Shown here: positions 16,397 to 27,500 of the stretch, in pieces
Numbering within the stretch: position 1 is the stretch's first letter
Layout: each line of letters begins with the position of its first letter
From: an uncultured archaeon
GTDB taxonomy: Archaea; Halobacteriota; Methanosarcinia; Methanosarcinales; Methanoperedenaceae
Direction of reading: 5' to 3'
Assembly: GCA_902386135.1 (NCBI GenBank)
Contig: CABMIB010000043.1
Span: 1 to 64,000 of the forward strand
DNA: 64,000 nt
The notes under the pieces: model-generated
What the model was told of the DNA's origin: nothing
The model's database searches: none
The model's input: only the letters and a program-made list of their open reading frames with translations
Made by a program: the position numbers and the translations under genes

Positions 16397-18010
16397 TTAT
16401 ACAACGGTGTATTGAACCACCAGCGTCGGTCTAAGGCTTGTATCTGAATACTCCCTAGTATAGAATGTCGTAGTGTATTGTGTTGATGAATTTTCAGACT
16501 GATCTGATATTTGCCATCCATAGTTATAATTACCACTGACCCAGGCTTGCACATCTGGTGTTACAGTCCAGCTCATCCAGCCTGGTGATAAAGGTGTATT
16601 GGCGAAAGCAGTTACACTTGATGCCACAGATGGCATATTGTTCCAGGTTATAGTTGTTTCATCCCAGTTTTGTCCTACCCTTTGAACTTTATAATTTCGT
16701 GTTGAATTGGATACATTCATGGCGTATAGCTGGAGGGCTGTTGAAAGTATTGTAGAACCAGCGGGTATAGATGACGTATTAAACTTTACAAAGGAACGTT
16801 CATTCTTTAAGTTTCCAGAGACACCTGGTGAAAAGCTTTGTACATTCATTGTTATAATAGTTCCATAGTTAATATTGTTCTCTTGTTTGAATTGACTGAT
16901 GTAAGCATCTGCTAATGATTGTAATTTTACAGTATAGATGGTCTTATTATATGTTCCTGTGAAGGCTATAGTACCCTTGCTCGTAAGGGTCTGGGTATCA
17001 CTTGCAGGCGTGTCGTATCCGGGGATTGGGTCAAAGGTTATGGTATATGTACCAATTGGAGCATTAGATTGGCTCCAACTTATTCCACTTCCTGTATATG
17101 TGGCCGGACCGGTAATTGTGAAGGTTGCCGCGCTATTATTAGTGGTTACGGTAATCGTTCCAACAGAAAGATTGTATGTTCCTGTAAAGGCTATAGTGCC
17201 TTTGCTTACAAGAGTTTGAGTATCACTCGGAGGAGTGTCATATCCTGAGACCGGATCATAGGTTATAGTATAAGTACCAATTGGAGCATTTGATTGGCTC
17301 CAGCTTGTTCCGCTACCTGTGTAGGTGGCAGGACCAGTGATGTTGAAAGTTGCTGCACTATTATTGGTAGTTACGGTGATCGTTCCAACAGAAAGATTGT
17401 ATGTTCCTGTGAAAGCTATAGTGCCTTTGCTCACAAGGGTCTGTGTATCACTTGCAGGCGTATCGTATCCGGGGATTGGAACAAAGGTTATGGTGTAGAT
17501 GCCCGCAGGTGCATCAGCCTGGCTCCAACTTGTACCACTTCCTGTATATGTAGCCGGACCGGTAACCGTGAAAGTTGCTGCGCTATTATTGGTAGTTACA
17601 GTGATCGTTCCAACTGAAAGATTATACAATCCTGTAAAAGTGATAGTGCCTCCGTTAACAAGAGTCTGTGTATCACCTGGAGGCGTGTCGTATCCGGGGA
17701 TTGGATCAAAGGTTATGGTGTATGTACCAATTGGAGCATCGGCTTGGCTCCAACTTGTTCCATTGCCTGAATATGTAGCCGGACCGGTAAGGGTGAAATT
17801 TGCAGCGGTATTATTAGTGTTGACAACAAGTGTTCCGACAGAGGCATAAGGGTTCGTTTGCGCACTTGCCGTGTTAGTGTTTATATTAGCAAATGGTGAC
17901 CCGGCGAAAATTAGAAACAAAACTGTTGCAGCAGTTATCAGCCAGGCAGCAAGCTTTTTTTTATCTTTAGTTCCATCAAGTATCCACTTTATTACCATCA
18001 TTTTTGACAT
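16397..18010 (-). CDS. Exported surface protein: four 75-residue repeats plus DNRLRE domain
   Basis: A 537-residue secreted protein without haem motifs. Residues ~20-58 (KLAAWLITAATVLFLIFAG ... NPYAS) match the leader of the multihaem cytochromes at 1036 and 33859. Residues 60-359 are four near-identical 75-residue beta repeats (TITVTTNNSAATFTVTG ... YNLSVG). Residues ~365-537 are a DNRLRE-type carbohydrate-binding-like domain (SFVKFNTSSIPAGSTI, NWDETTITWNNMP, PTLVVQYTVV). It is probably an S-layer-associated or matrix protein. The ATG at 18010 follows GGATAGGAG in the leader. A TATA-like box near 18106-18116 on the reverse strand implies an ~80-base leader. Sharing a leader with cytochromes suggests a common export or assembly route. 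Confidence 0.88.
   Translation of the reverse strand: MSKMMVIKWILDGTKDKKKLAAWLITAATVLFLIFAGSPFANINTNTASAQTNPYASVGTLVVNTNNTAANFTLTGPATYSGNGTSWSQADAPIGTYTITFDPIPGYDTPPGDTQTLVNGGTITFTGLYNLSVGTITVTTNNSAATFTVTGPATYTGSGTSWSQADAPAGIYTITFVPIPGYDTPASDTQTLVSKGTIAFTGTYNLSVGTITVTTNNSAATFNITGPATYTGSGTSWSQSNAPIGTYTITYDPVSGYDTPPSDTQTLVSKGTIAFTGTYNLSVGTITVTTNNSAATFTITGPATYTGSGISWSQSNAPIGTYTITFDPIPGYDTPASDTQTLTSKGTIAFTGTYNKTIYTVKLQSLADAYISQFKQENNINYGTIITMNVQSFSPGVSGNLKNERSFVKFNTSSIPAGSTILSTALQLYAMNVSNSTRNYKVQRVGQNWDETTITWNNMPSVASSVTAFANTPLSPGWMSWTVTPDVQAWVSGNYNYGWQISDQSENSSTQYTTTFYTREYSDTSLRPTLVVQYTVV
16934..17833 (-). repeat. Four tandem 225-bp direct repeats within the DNRLRE protein gene
   Basis: Each unit encodes 75 residues. 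Units 2-4 are more alike than unit 1, which suggests recent amplification. The repeats keep frame exactly, so copy number could vary without breaking the gene. Confidence 0.88.
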
Positions 18011-18239
18011 AATACTCCTATCCTACGTAAATTCGACCTAGTACTTTTAGACCTGGCGTTTTTACCTATCTATCCTTAATAGGTGATTTTAGTTAACTTT
18101 CTAGTACATATATTTATCGTTAGAAAAAAATATAATTATAATCATCATCATTATTTGATAATTTTTGAGATCATTTTACATCTCAAATGTCCGATAAGTG
18201 ATATACTCAAGAAACTAAATATAAGAGCTCCTTAAATGT

Positions 18240-18440
18240 TTATTTTTTTATTTTAGTTACCATGTACATTGCAGCTAATAGTCCCACCACATTTGTCAGT
18301 ATATCAAAACCCTGGATAGATTTATTAGTTTCCGCCGATGAAGCGGTTGCTGATGCCCCGTCCAGAACATAGAGGAGCCAGGCATCAGTTCCTCCTGCAC
18401 CGTAGGAAGACGTAGTTCCTGCAATTATATACCCGCCCTC
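18240..18440 (-). pseudogene. In-frame continuation of the 18441..19205 gene beyond an internal TAA, with sorting-signal-like tail
   Basis: After the TAA at 18441-18443 the same frame stays open for 66 codons to a second TAA at 18240-18242. It finishes the interrupted repeat (GGYIIAGTTSSYGAGGTDAW) and ends in SIQGFDILTNVVGLLAAMYM followed by VTKIKK. This is a hydrophobic segment plus basic tail resembling PGF-CTERM-type archaeosortase signals, with QGF in place of PGF. A surface-attachment tail found only downstream of the stop argues that the full 321-residue reading was the functional protein. The TAA is therefore a recent nonsense change, a sequence error or a readthrough site. Confidence 0.7.
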
Positions 18441-19205
18441 TTAAGTTTGCTTCACCTGGGATGCAGAATCATTTCCAGTTCCCCCAAACGTTTTGTCCCA
18501 CACCCTGGTTCCCCTGGCATCAGTTTTGATCAGCCATGCATCGGAACCTCCTGCGCCATAAGTGTCTGTAGTTCCTGCAATAATATACCCGCCATCTGAT
18601 GTTTGCTGCACCGAAGAAGCCGAATCATTACCAGTTCCCCCAAAGGTTTTATCCCACATCCTCAATCCTTTATAATCCGTCTTGATAAGCCATGCATCGG
18701 AACCTCCTGCGCCGTACGTATATGTAGTTCCTGCAATTATATAGCCGCCATCCGAGGTCTGCTGTACCGAAGAAGCCGATTCGTTACCAATTCCTCCGAA
18801 TGTTCTGTCCCAGACTTTATTCCCGTTAGCATCCATCTTGATCAGCCATGCATCGGAACCTCCTGCGCCGTATGAAAACGTAGTCCCTGCAATAATATAC
18901 CCGCCGTCCGATGTCTGCTGCACCGAGGTTGCTGCATCGTAATACTTTCCTCCGAATGCCGCATCCCATATCCGTGTTCCTTTATAATCGGCTTTGACAA
19001 TCCATGCATCGGATTCCCCCCAACCGTAAGTAGACGTGGTCCCCACAAATATATACCCGCCGTCCGAGGTCTGCTGTACTGAGGTGGCAGATTCATTGTC
19101 CGCTCTTCCGAAAGTCGTATCCCAGGCAGGAACTGCTCCAAGTACCAAGCTGGCAAGAAAAATGTTTACTAATGCAGCGATTATTACATTTTTTTTATAA
19201 TACAT
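18441..19205 (-). CDS. Exported repeat protein (52-residue SDGGYI-type repeats), truncated by in-frame TAA
   Basis: A 254-codon frame with a signal peptide (VIIAALVNIFLASLVLGAVP) and about five copies of a 52-residue repeat (VQQTSDGGYIIAGTT, then GSDAWLIK, W.KTFGG.GN.SAS). This repeat is common in archaeal and bacterial surface proteins and is thought to form beta-propeller-like blades. The frame ends in mid-repeat: where other copies read QTSDGGY the sequence reads QT-TAA-EGGY. Reading continues in frame to 18240 and adds a sixth partial repeat and a C-terminal membrane/sorting tail. The upstream leader contains ATAGGATGG (19246-19254, reverse strand). Function is unknown; surface structure or adhesion is likely. 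Confidence 0.72.
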   Translation of the reverse strand: MYYKKNVIIAALVNIFLASLVLGAVPAWDTTFGRADNESATSVQQTSDGGYIFVGTTSTYGWGESDAWIVKADYKGTRIWDAAFGGKYYDAATSVQQTSDGGYIIAGTTFSYGAGGSDAWLIKMDANGNKVWDRTFGGIGNESASSVQQTSDGGYIIAGTTYTYGAGGSDAWLIKTDYKGLRMWDKTFGGTGNDSASSVQQTSDGGYIIAGTTDTYGAGGSDAWLIKTDARGTRVWDKTFGGTGNDSASQVKQT

Positions 19206-19385
19206 GAGAATCCAACCATTTCGATTGTCAATTATTTTATTGCTCTTTCCATCCTATTTTTTCATATATAGTTATCGAAATTGATTGTTTACATTTGATG
19301 CCCGAATACAGCATAGCCTGTAGAATAACCATAGATATATCTAACCCACTCCCCGCTGACAGTAAAACCTGTTTCCTATCCTGTT

Positions 19386-21368
19386 TTACCAGAGTTGAGA
19401 TAAGTCGGTGGTAATATTGGCATTACCGTGCCACTGGCTCGGTTTCCTGTGGCAATCGCCGCATTTCTTTACGTTTGAGCGGTTCATGTCCTTGTTATAG
19501 TGACATGACCAGCAATCGACATTGTTCAATGTTGCGGGTGGAGTAGAATTTATGTTCTGGTGGATGGATTCATTAAAGGCTGAGATATTTACGAATGTTT
19601 GATTAACTGAAGGTGACGCACCCGAGTAATTGGTGCCGTGGCATTCAATACAAGTATCTCCACCTGCAACGATTACATTGTGCGGATCACCATGGCATGC
19701 GAGGCATTGACCTGGAGTATACAGGGTGAATGCTGGCTCGCTTATGGGATGGTTTTCCGGTGCTGTGGTATGGCAGTTCTGACAGCTTTTAATCGTTATG
19801 TTATGCATTGCATCGTGACACATCCTGCATTGGACATCAAGTGTACCATCCTTATTTGTATCGGCATGGGCAAAGCCTGATTTCCAATCAGGAATCTGGT
19901 CTTTTGTGAAAGCTTTTCCAGAAGCTTTTGAGTTATGGCAGCTATTGCATTCAGGTACTGTCGGTAAATTCTTTTGTTGTATGGGGTACGTGGAGTAAAT
20001 AGTATAATTTAATGTGGGCTGCACCATTCCAACCCAGAAGTTTGTCAGGTTGTAGCCGTATACCGCAAGTATCCATATACCTGGCAGAGGCGTGTTATTT
20101 GTATAATTTTCTGGCTTATTGGTGAAAGTTGAACCGTTGTAATAGGGGTAGTCACCTTTATCCGGGCTGAAAGGGCTTGTTCTGTTTCGCGGGTTAAAAT
20201 TTGGTGGATAGAGATAGAATCCGATGTTTGAAGGTCCTTCCCAGTTAAGGGTTACGTTAAGTGGTCCCTCCGGGGTTACATTTATGAGATAATAATCCTG
20301 GAATTGTTGGATGCTCGCAAAGTCAGGGGTGTAGTTATTGATTGTGTTTTGTATAGTGTAATTGTCCTGCTTGAAGCCGCCCCATGGAGGGGATAGCGTA
20401 AGATCTTTATGGCAATCTGTGCAGCTGAGGTTTGTATGAAGACCGCTGTTTGGCTGTGTCGTTATATAGTTATATTGAGGTACAGATTTGCTATTGTTAA
20501 TGCCACCTGGTGTGAATTTAACACCATTGAAGGTATCTGGGTTCAGGCTTTTGTTGGTGTGGCAGTCTGTGCATTGAATATTTCTGTGTGCTGTGTTTTG
20601 GTGAGGATTTCCCGCATCATCTTGGCGGTGTACTAACTGATTTAAGCCATGGCACAGATAACAGTTTTCATCCAAGTTTAATAATTTTGTCTGATGCGCA
20701 TTTGGACTGCCGTGGCAGTCTTCGCATCCCCATGGTGTTACTTCAAAGCTCAAATGAGCCGTTGAATTTTTGTCTTTCACCTGTGCCGTAATTGTAGCTG
20801 TGTAATTCCCGGGGAATTGGCCTACCTGTAACTTCCCTCCATGCGCTGGATGGCAATAACTGCATCCACCTTGGTATCCTGAATTTCCATAGAAATAGAA
20901 GATCCCGCTATAAAAACCACTGTGGTTTGTGTCCTCTGTGAGTTGAATCTGACTGGTTTTATTAGTATAGTTTGCGCCATCGTATGTCCAGAAAGTTATA
21001 TTTGCAGTGACCTGGGCGCCCATTATCGGGCTGCTGTTATTTCCACTGTCAAGAAGGAGAGCGTATATGTTGTTTCTTTGAGTAACTTTTTCAGGGGGCG
21101 TTATATAACCACTTGAGTATCCACTATTTGAGAAGCTTTCGTCAAAGAATGTCCATCCCCAACCATTGCTATCCAGCCCGTTGATTCCCTGCTGGTACCA
21201 GTTCTGTCCCAGACTGGTTATGAGAGTTATGTTTCCTGATATATTGGCGGTCGGTGTTGCATAACCGGGGGCTGCAGTGATAAGAATCAATGTAATCATT
21301 GTTAAAATAAATGACCTGTTATAATTATTTGATTTACGGGTTCCACTCATATCTACTATCCTATCCAT
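19386..21368 (-). CDS. Secreted 12-haem cytochrome with the shared 3-haem C-terminal cap
   Basis: A 660-residue exported cytochrome. A signal segment (FILTMITLILITAAPGYATP) is followed by a beta domain with two early haem motifs (CSYCH, CEDCH). Further motifs lead to a ~170-residue haem-free beta insertion (residues ~310-480) that resembles a pre-peptidase-type beta sandwich (GPLNVTLNWEGPSNIGFYLY, PGIWILAVYGYNLTNFWVG). The remaining motifs give 12 CXXCH in total. The last ~85 residues (CIECHGTNYSGASPS ... SQLW) are nearly identical to the ends of the proteins at 21529..28641 and 33859..35577. The cap probably has a shared docking or assembly role. The gene follows the giant cytochrome gene on the same strand with a 160-base gap. 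Confidence 0.91.
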   Translation of the reverse strand: MDRIVDMSGTRKSNNYNRSFILTMITLILITAAPGYATPTANISGNITLITSLGQNWYQQGINGLDSNGWGWTFFDESFSNSGYSSGYITPPEKVTQRNNIYALLLDSGNNSSPIMGAQVTANITFWTYDGANYTNKTSQIQLTEDTNHSGFYSGIFYFYGNSGYQGGCSYCHPAHGGKLQVGQFPGNYTATITAQVKDKNSTAHLSFEVTPWGCEDCHGSPNAHQTKLLNLDENCYLCHGLNQLVHRQDDAGNPHQNTAHRNIQCTDCHTNKSLNPDTFNGVKFTPGGINNSKSVPQYNYITTQPNSGLHTNLSCTDCHKDLTLSPPWGGFKQDNYTIQNTINNYTPDFASIQQFQDYYLINVTPEGPLNVTLNWEGPSNIGFYLYPPNFNPRNRTSPFSPDKGDYPYYNGSTFTNKPENYTNNTPLPGIWILAVYGYNLTNFWVGMVQPTLNYTIYSTYPIQQKNLPTVPECNSCHNSKASGKAFTKDQIPDWKSGFAHADTNKDGTLDVQCRMCHDAMHNITIKSCQNCHTTAPENHPISEPAFTLYTPGQCLACHGDPHNVIVAGGDTCIECHGTNYSGASPSVNQTFVNISAFNESIHQNINSTPPATLNNVDCWSCHYNKDMNRSNVKKCGDCHRKPSQWHGNANITTDLSQLW

Positions 21369-21528
21369 AATTCCAACCTCTATCCCGTTTTAATAAACTA
21401 TTGACAACCTGATGCTTTAAATCTTTCGATTTATATCAGCCGGATAAGCACCTGGTTGTAAAACACAGTTTCCCCAGCTACGCTAATACTACCCACTCCC
21501 CTTGCAGCTCAAGCCTGTTTCTATCCTC

Positions 21529-24500
21529 TTACCAGAGTTCTGACAGGTTGGTTGTAATATTGGCATTACCGTGCCACTGGCTCGGCTTCCTGTGGCAGTC
21601 GCCGCATTTCTTTACATTCTGGCGGTTCATGTCCTTATTATAGTGGCACGACCAGCAGTCAAGATTACTCACAGTATCCGGCGGGGTCATGTTTAAGTTC
21701 TGGTGGATGGATTCATTGAAGGCTGAGATATTTACAAAGGTTCGAGCTACCGATGGTGATGCCCCTATGTAATTTGTGCCATGACAGTCAATACAATTAT
21801 CTCCTCCTCCCTCGCTTATGCTGTGCGACAGGTTCAGGGAAGTCTCTGAATATCCAGATAAAGCACGTCCATGGCAGTTCTTACAATTGGAATCGTTGAA
21901 ATTCGTAAGTCCGCTGTGGTTAAAGAAGAGCGTTCCATCAATTGCCACAAGGCTTGAATTGGTAATCTCAGGCGGAACTACAGATAGCAGATTCCCTTTA
22001 TAATCCTGGGCTCCTGCATAGTGACAGTTCGCGCACCATGTAGAGTTTGCAAGATCCGGGTTATTAAAGGTGTTTGAGCCACCTATGACTGAAACATTAC
22101 CAAGAAGACCTGTATTGTTTTCGTGGATCTCATTCTGATGGCAATAATAGCATGCTGTTATCTGCGAAGTATTGTCCCAGTAATTGCCCCATTTCTGACC
22201 TGCACTAAGAGCTGTCGAGTGGTTCACTGGTTCAGGTACTTTCGGTGCTCCATCGAACCCGCTAACGCCTGTACCCTGATGGCAGTTGGTACAGTTGGCT
22301 GCCTGAGCTCTGCTTGTATCAAAGGTTCCGGTATTCTGGATGAACTTTATCGGGTGGATAGTATCGCTGCTGCTCTGGTTGATATGGCAGTTGCTGCAAT
22401 CCAGTGTACCGTTATGTGTCTGCCTGGTTGTATGGCAGTTCTGGCAGAACGTCGCTGTGCTGCCCGGATTCAATGCAGGTCTGGTAAGAGTATTGTTGTG
22501 TATCCAGCCGCTGTTATGACAGGTTGAATTGTAACAACCGGGTGAAGCCTGGGTCTGGCTGTGGTTCTGGATTGAACTGTTGTAGCCGGGATTGAGCATT
22601 CCGATTGCAAATGCTGTACTTGTGTTCTGGTGACAATAGCTGCAGTTTTCAGCCTGACCTGAATCCCATGTGCGCAGGTCTGTTCTTGGTTTGCCATAAT
22701 GATAGAAGCTCATGTTCCCGCCTGTGAGCCTGATACCATCACCGGCAAATGTGCCGTAATCAGGATCGCTGTTATTGATTATCATCTCGCTGACATTCTC
22801 GTGGCAGTTGATACATGATGCAATGTTCGAGTTTGAGTTCCCGGCTTTTATCTGGCTTCCGTTATAGTAATGTTCACTAACTGTAGGACCGCCCCATGTT
22901 ACTGATTGCGAATAATAGGCACCAGAGGCGAGGTGGCAGTCATCGCATTTCTTGGGCGTATTATATATATCGCCCATTATCTGGTTGCTCGGGTTGTTTG
23001 TAACATTACCGTCTGTATCGTGGCATGCCCAGCAGGCACCGTCAATCGCTGCAAACCCTGCGCTGGTCGCATTATTACTGTTCATACCTGAATGGACACT
23101 GACATTAGCAGCCACTGTATCGATGTTGTGGTACGGACTGCCTACATAGTGGCAGCTTATACAATCAGCACCACCACTTACTCCCACATTGAGGCTGTGT
23201 GAATAGTTCAACGATGTGGTTCCGTATGCTCCATTCAGGGCATGGCATGACTTGCATTTCTCATCCTTGTATCCACTGGCTACATAACTGGTATGGTTCT
23301 CCCAGCCACTCTTGCCTGTATTATTGATTGTGATTGTCGGAGGCACAGGGCTCCACTGGCTACCAAGATAATTGGTATTGGCCGCGTCGCTGTAATGGCA
23401 ATCTGCGCACCATGTGGTTGTCTGGAGAGCGCCATTCTTTGTGTTGTTTGAATCAAGTGTGAGATTGCTGATAAGACCTAAAGCAGTATTATTGTGTTTC
23501 GTATTACCGTGGCAGTAATAACATGAACCCTGCTCTGATGTCCAGTACGTGCCCCAGATTGTGCCATTTGAAAGGCTTGCACTATGCTTCAATGGATCAG
23601 GGATTATCGGAGCTGTGCTGAACCCTGGTAATTTAGACTGATGGCAATTGGTACAGTTAACTGCGTTTGTCTTCGCCGTGTCCCAGTTTACGCCGTCCTG
23701 CTGGAGATACTGTACTGGATGGATGCTCCTGCTGTTGTTTAAGTGGCACTGCGTACAGTCAAGAGTTCCATTATGCTGCTCCTTATTCTTTATAGTTGCA
23801 GTGCCGTTAGCCCCATGGCAGTTCAGACAGAATGTTGAGTTGGGCAGACTGAACGCCGGTTTATACAGCGTGCTGTTATGTATCCTGCCTGCCTGTGTGG
23901 CATGGCAGTCAGCACAATTAGGACTTGATGCATAGTTGGTTGAGTGATTTGCTATGGTCTTGTTTGCATTATCTATGAATGGGAACACTGTTGATGGGTT
24001 GCTATGGCACTGATAGCAATACTCGTTAGTTCCCTGAACTGGATAATCTGAGCGCTTCTTGCCATAGTGACTTGTGCTGTTGCTTCCACCATTTGCTCCA
24101 CCGTATACACTTGCTGAACCGTCAGGATCAAGGTTCTGACCGAGCATCATTTCACTCTTGTTATGACAATCATAGCACGAGGCTACGGCTGCTGTCTTGA
24201 TGCTGGTACCGTTCCAGTAGTGCTGTGTGACGTTGAGTATGCTGTTGGGCGTGAAGTTTGTATTTTGTCCTGCAGACGGGACATGGCAATCCGCACACCT
24301 GTAAGGTGTCTTGTAATTAGATGGATGCCCGCCTACAGATTCACTGCCATCACCATGGCATGCCCAGCATTTCTTGTTTTCTGCTGAGAGAGATGTTACA
24401 GCACCACTGTTCAGGTTCTTATGTATGGCATTGCTGTCGTTCATGGCGCTGACGTTTACAAGTCTTCCTGCACCGGCAATACCACCTATATTATGGCATG

Positions 24501-27500
24501 AGATACAATCCGGGCCGCCTGCTTTACCTTGAGCGGTATTATGCAGGAACCCACTCATATTGGCACTACTGCTCAGCAGCGAGCCGTGGCAACTCTTGCA
24601 AGTCTTATCATTATAGACACCTAGCGAATGATTATAATAGTTAATATTCCCATTCCAGCTAGTGCCGTTAGTTATTTCAGGAGGTATCGGTAATCCACTG
24701 GACGTAAATACGCTTTGCATTATTGAATAGTTGCCCGAACTCTTATAGTGACAGTCTGCACACGACGTATTGGCATCTATCAAACCGTACATCGTGTAAT
24801 TAGGATTCCACTGGAGAATTCTTCCAAGTGGTGTTGCGTTATGCTTTGTATCGCTGTGACAGTATGTACATGCTGTATTCGTCCCAGGTATCCAATAGTT
24901 ACCCCAAACTGTTCCATTCAAGATGTTATTGCTGTGATGCAGAGGATTCATCATCTTGGGTGGAACGAAACCGACAAGCGAAGAGTCTACGTTTGTTGTC
25001 TGGTGACATGTCACACAGTCCACAGCACTTGAATTTGACGTTGAGAAGGTATTGTTCTGTGCCAAATACTTTATGCCATGTATATCTTTACCTGCTAACT
25101 GTACAGTCCCATTTGCATGACATTCTGTACAGTACAGATTCTTATGCTCCACCTTACCATTTATGGGAGCGCTTCCTCCAGGACCATGACATGTCTTACA
25201 TAAAGTATCATTGCTCACTGGTTTTATCAGTGTACTGTTGTGCAATCTTGCAAGGCCCTCTTTTATCGTATCATGACAATCTGCACATTGTGCAGTTTCC
25301 GGTCTTGCAGAGTGGTTTACAATAGAATTATTGAAATCACTCACACCAAATGCCACATTTTCAGTAGAACTGTTGTGACAATATATACAATATGCCGTCT
25401 GTGTCAACCCAGTCAAATCTGTTCTCTTCATACCGTAATGTGATGGCAACGAGAAGTTTGTACCAGCATTGTCCCCTGTGTATATCACTTTCATTTCCCC
25501 TGTATTATGACATGCTATACAGGAACTACTGTCATCTGGGACACTTCCTTGTGCCTTTATATTAAGCCCAGATCTGAAGTGATTACTTACAATCGGAGCA
25601 CCGCTCACATTGGGATATGGTGCAGTTCCATTATGGCAGTCATTACACTTGTATGGGTTGCTATATCTATCACCCATTCCGATGGGTTGCTGACCATTAC
25701 TCTGATGACATGCCCAGCATTTCTTATTTTCTGAACTTATTCCAGTTCCATTAACCGAATTACTGTTAATATTGACATGTACTCCTATATCCATAGCCGT
25801 ATTATTTACAATATGTTGAGTAATACCTCCAATATTATGGCAGGATATGCAATCAGGTCCTCCTAATGATCCAATCTTCACATTATGGCTGAAATTAAGA
25901 GAAGTCGCACTAGCACTAAGATTGTTATTATGGCAACCCTTACAGGTAGTGTCATCATAACTTGACGAAAGAACACCTGAGTGGTTGTAGAAAGAAGTAC
26001 CATCACTTGATGTTGCAGGCACAAGTCCGCTCTTATTTGTTATCTCTGGAGGCTGTGGGTTGAACAGGTTTCCTGTATAATTAGGTGCATTTCCGTAGTG
26101 GCAATTTGCACACCATGTGCTGCCTGTAAGGTTCTGGTTTAGACTGTTCGTCCCTTTGATCGTGTTGATATTCCCCAGTGCAGAAACATTATGGAGCGAT
26201 TTCCCGTGACAGTAATAACATGCACTTGTTTGGCTTGTATTGACCCAGTAGCTTGGCTGAGCACCATCCCACAGGGAACCGTTTAGAGGGTCAGTGCTGT
26301 GGTTCAGTGGTACCGGAATCTGGGGTGCATTTCTGCCTGTGTAATTTCCTGCACTTGGCTGGGATTTTAATAATGCCAGGAATGTGGCATTCTGATGGCA
26401 GTTAGTACAGTTGCCCTGATTGGGGCTGCCGTGATTTACATATCCAGCATTCTGTGAAAAGACCTGTATGGCATGTACATCATCACTGTGACAGAGTGTG
26501 CAGTTCACACTTGTATTGTGTTTGTTGTAATTTTGATGGCAGGTCGTACATTGGCTATCTTCTGTGATATTATTTTTAATGAACCGCTGGGATTCATCCG
26601 GCTTTGTTATGTTGTGCATTGGTCCGTGGCAGATGATACAGGGAATAGTCGAATTTGTATCATGGTAATCTGAAGTAGTGGAATAATTAGAGACTATGCC
26701 GTTCAATGTGGTCTTCTTTGATAGATCGGTTCTATTGTGGCAGTTGCTGCATGAACCTATTACCATATTGGTTGTATGCTGACTGATACTTCCATGACAG
26801 CTCGGATTATCGCAGGTCAGATTGCTATGTACATCCGAAGTGTTCATGGAAGGAGTGGAACCCTGCCCATTGTATGAAAGATGACAATACATACAGACAT
26901 TGGACGACTGGTGCGCACCATCTCGACCTACAACAGCATCATGTCCGCTCAAATAAGGTGAGTTAATTGGCGCTCCTGTAGTCAAGGTTTGAGATCCATG
27001 CCCACCGCAGCCCGCCCCTCCGCCGCAGCCCCACCAGTTGTAGATAAATGAAGTGCTGTCATTCAAGCCAAAAGCTGTAGCATTAACTACGATTTGCCAT
27101 TTCCCATAATAGTTTGCACCATTCAAGTCATGGGTAACATTGACAAGTCCGTTGCTATCAGTTGATTTAGTCAACGTGTAATCCGTGGTACCAAGCGGGT
27201 TTTTAAGGGTGAAATTCACATTGGTATTCGGCACCGGCATCCCGTTTTGGTCGAGCACCATTGCCCACATCGTTATTGTTGTCTCGTTCCCCAAAAAGTA
27301 ATTAGTTCCCCAGTTGTTGGACGGATTCTTGAAACCTGTTCCGTTGAAAGAACCTGTATTGGGGTCGTCAAGGACGACGTATCTATTACTGGCTACCAGT
27401 ATTCTCCCAGTCATCTGCGTGGGAGGCATCAGTGTAAGCGAAATATTAGCATTGCTCACCGCAGCGCCATTTACTGTTTTTGTAACAGAGTTATCGGTGT

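Noticed and set aside
16934-17833. CRISPR-like periodic repeats
   Set aside because: The 225-base units are contiguous, in frame and encode beta repeats; there are no spacers.
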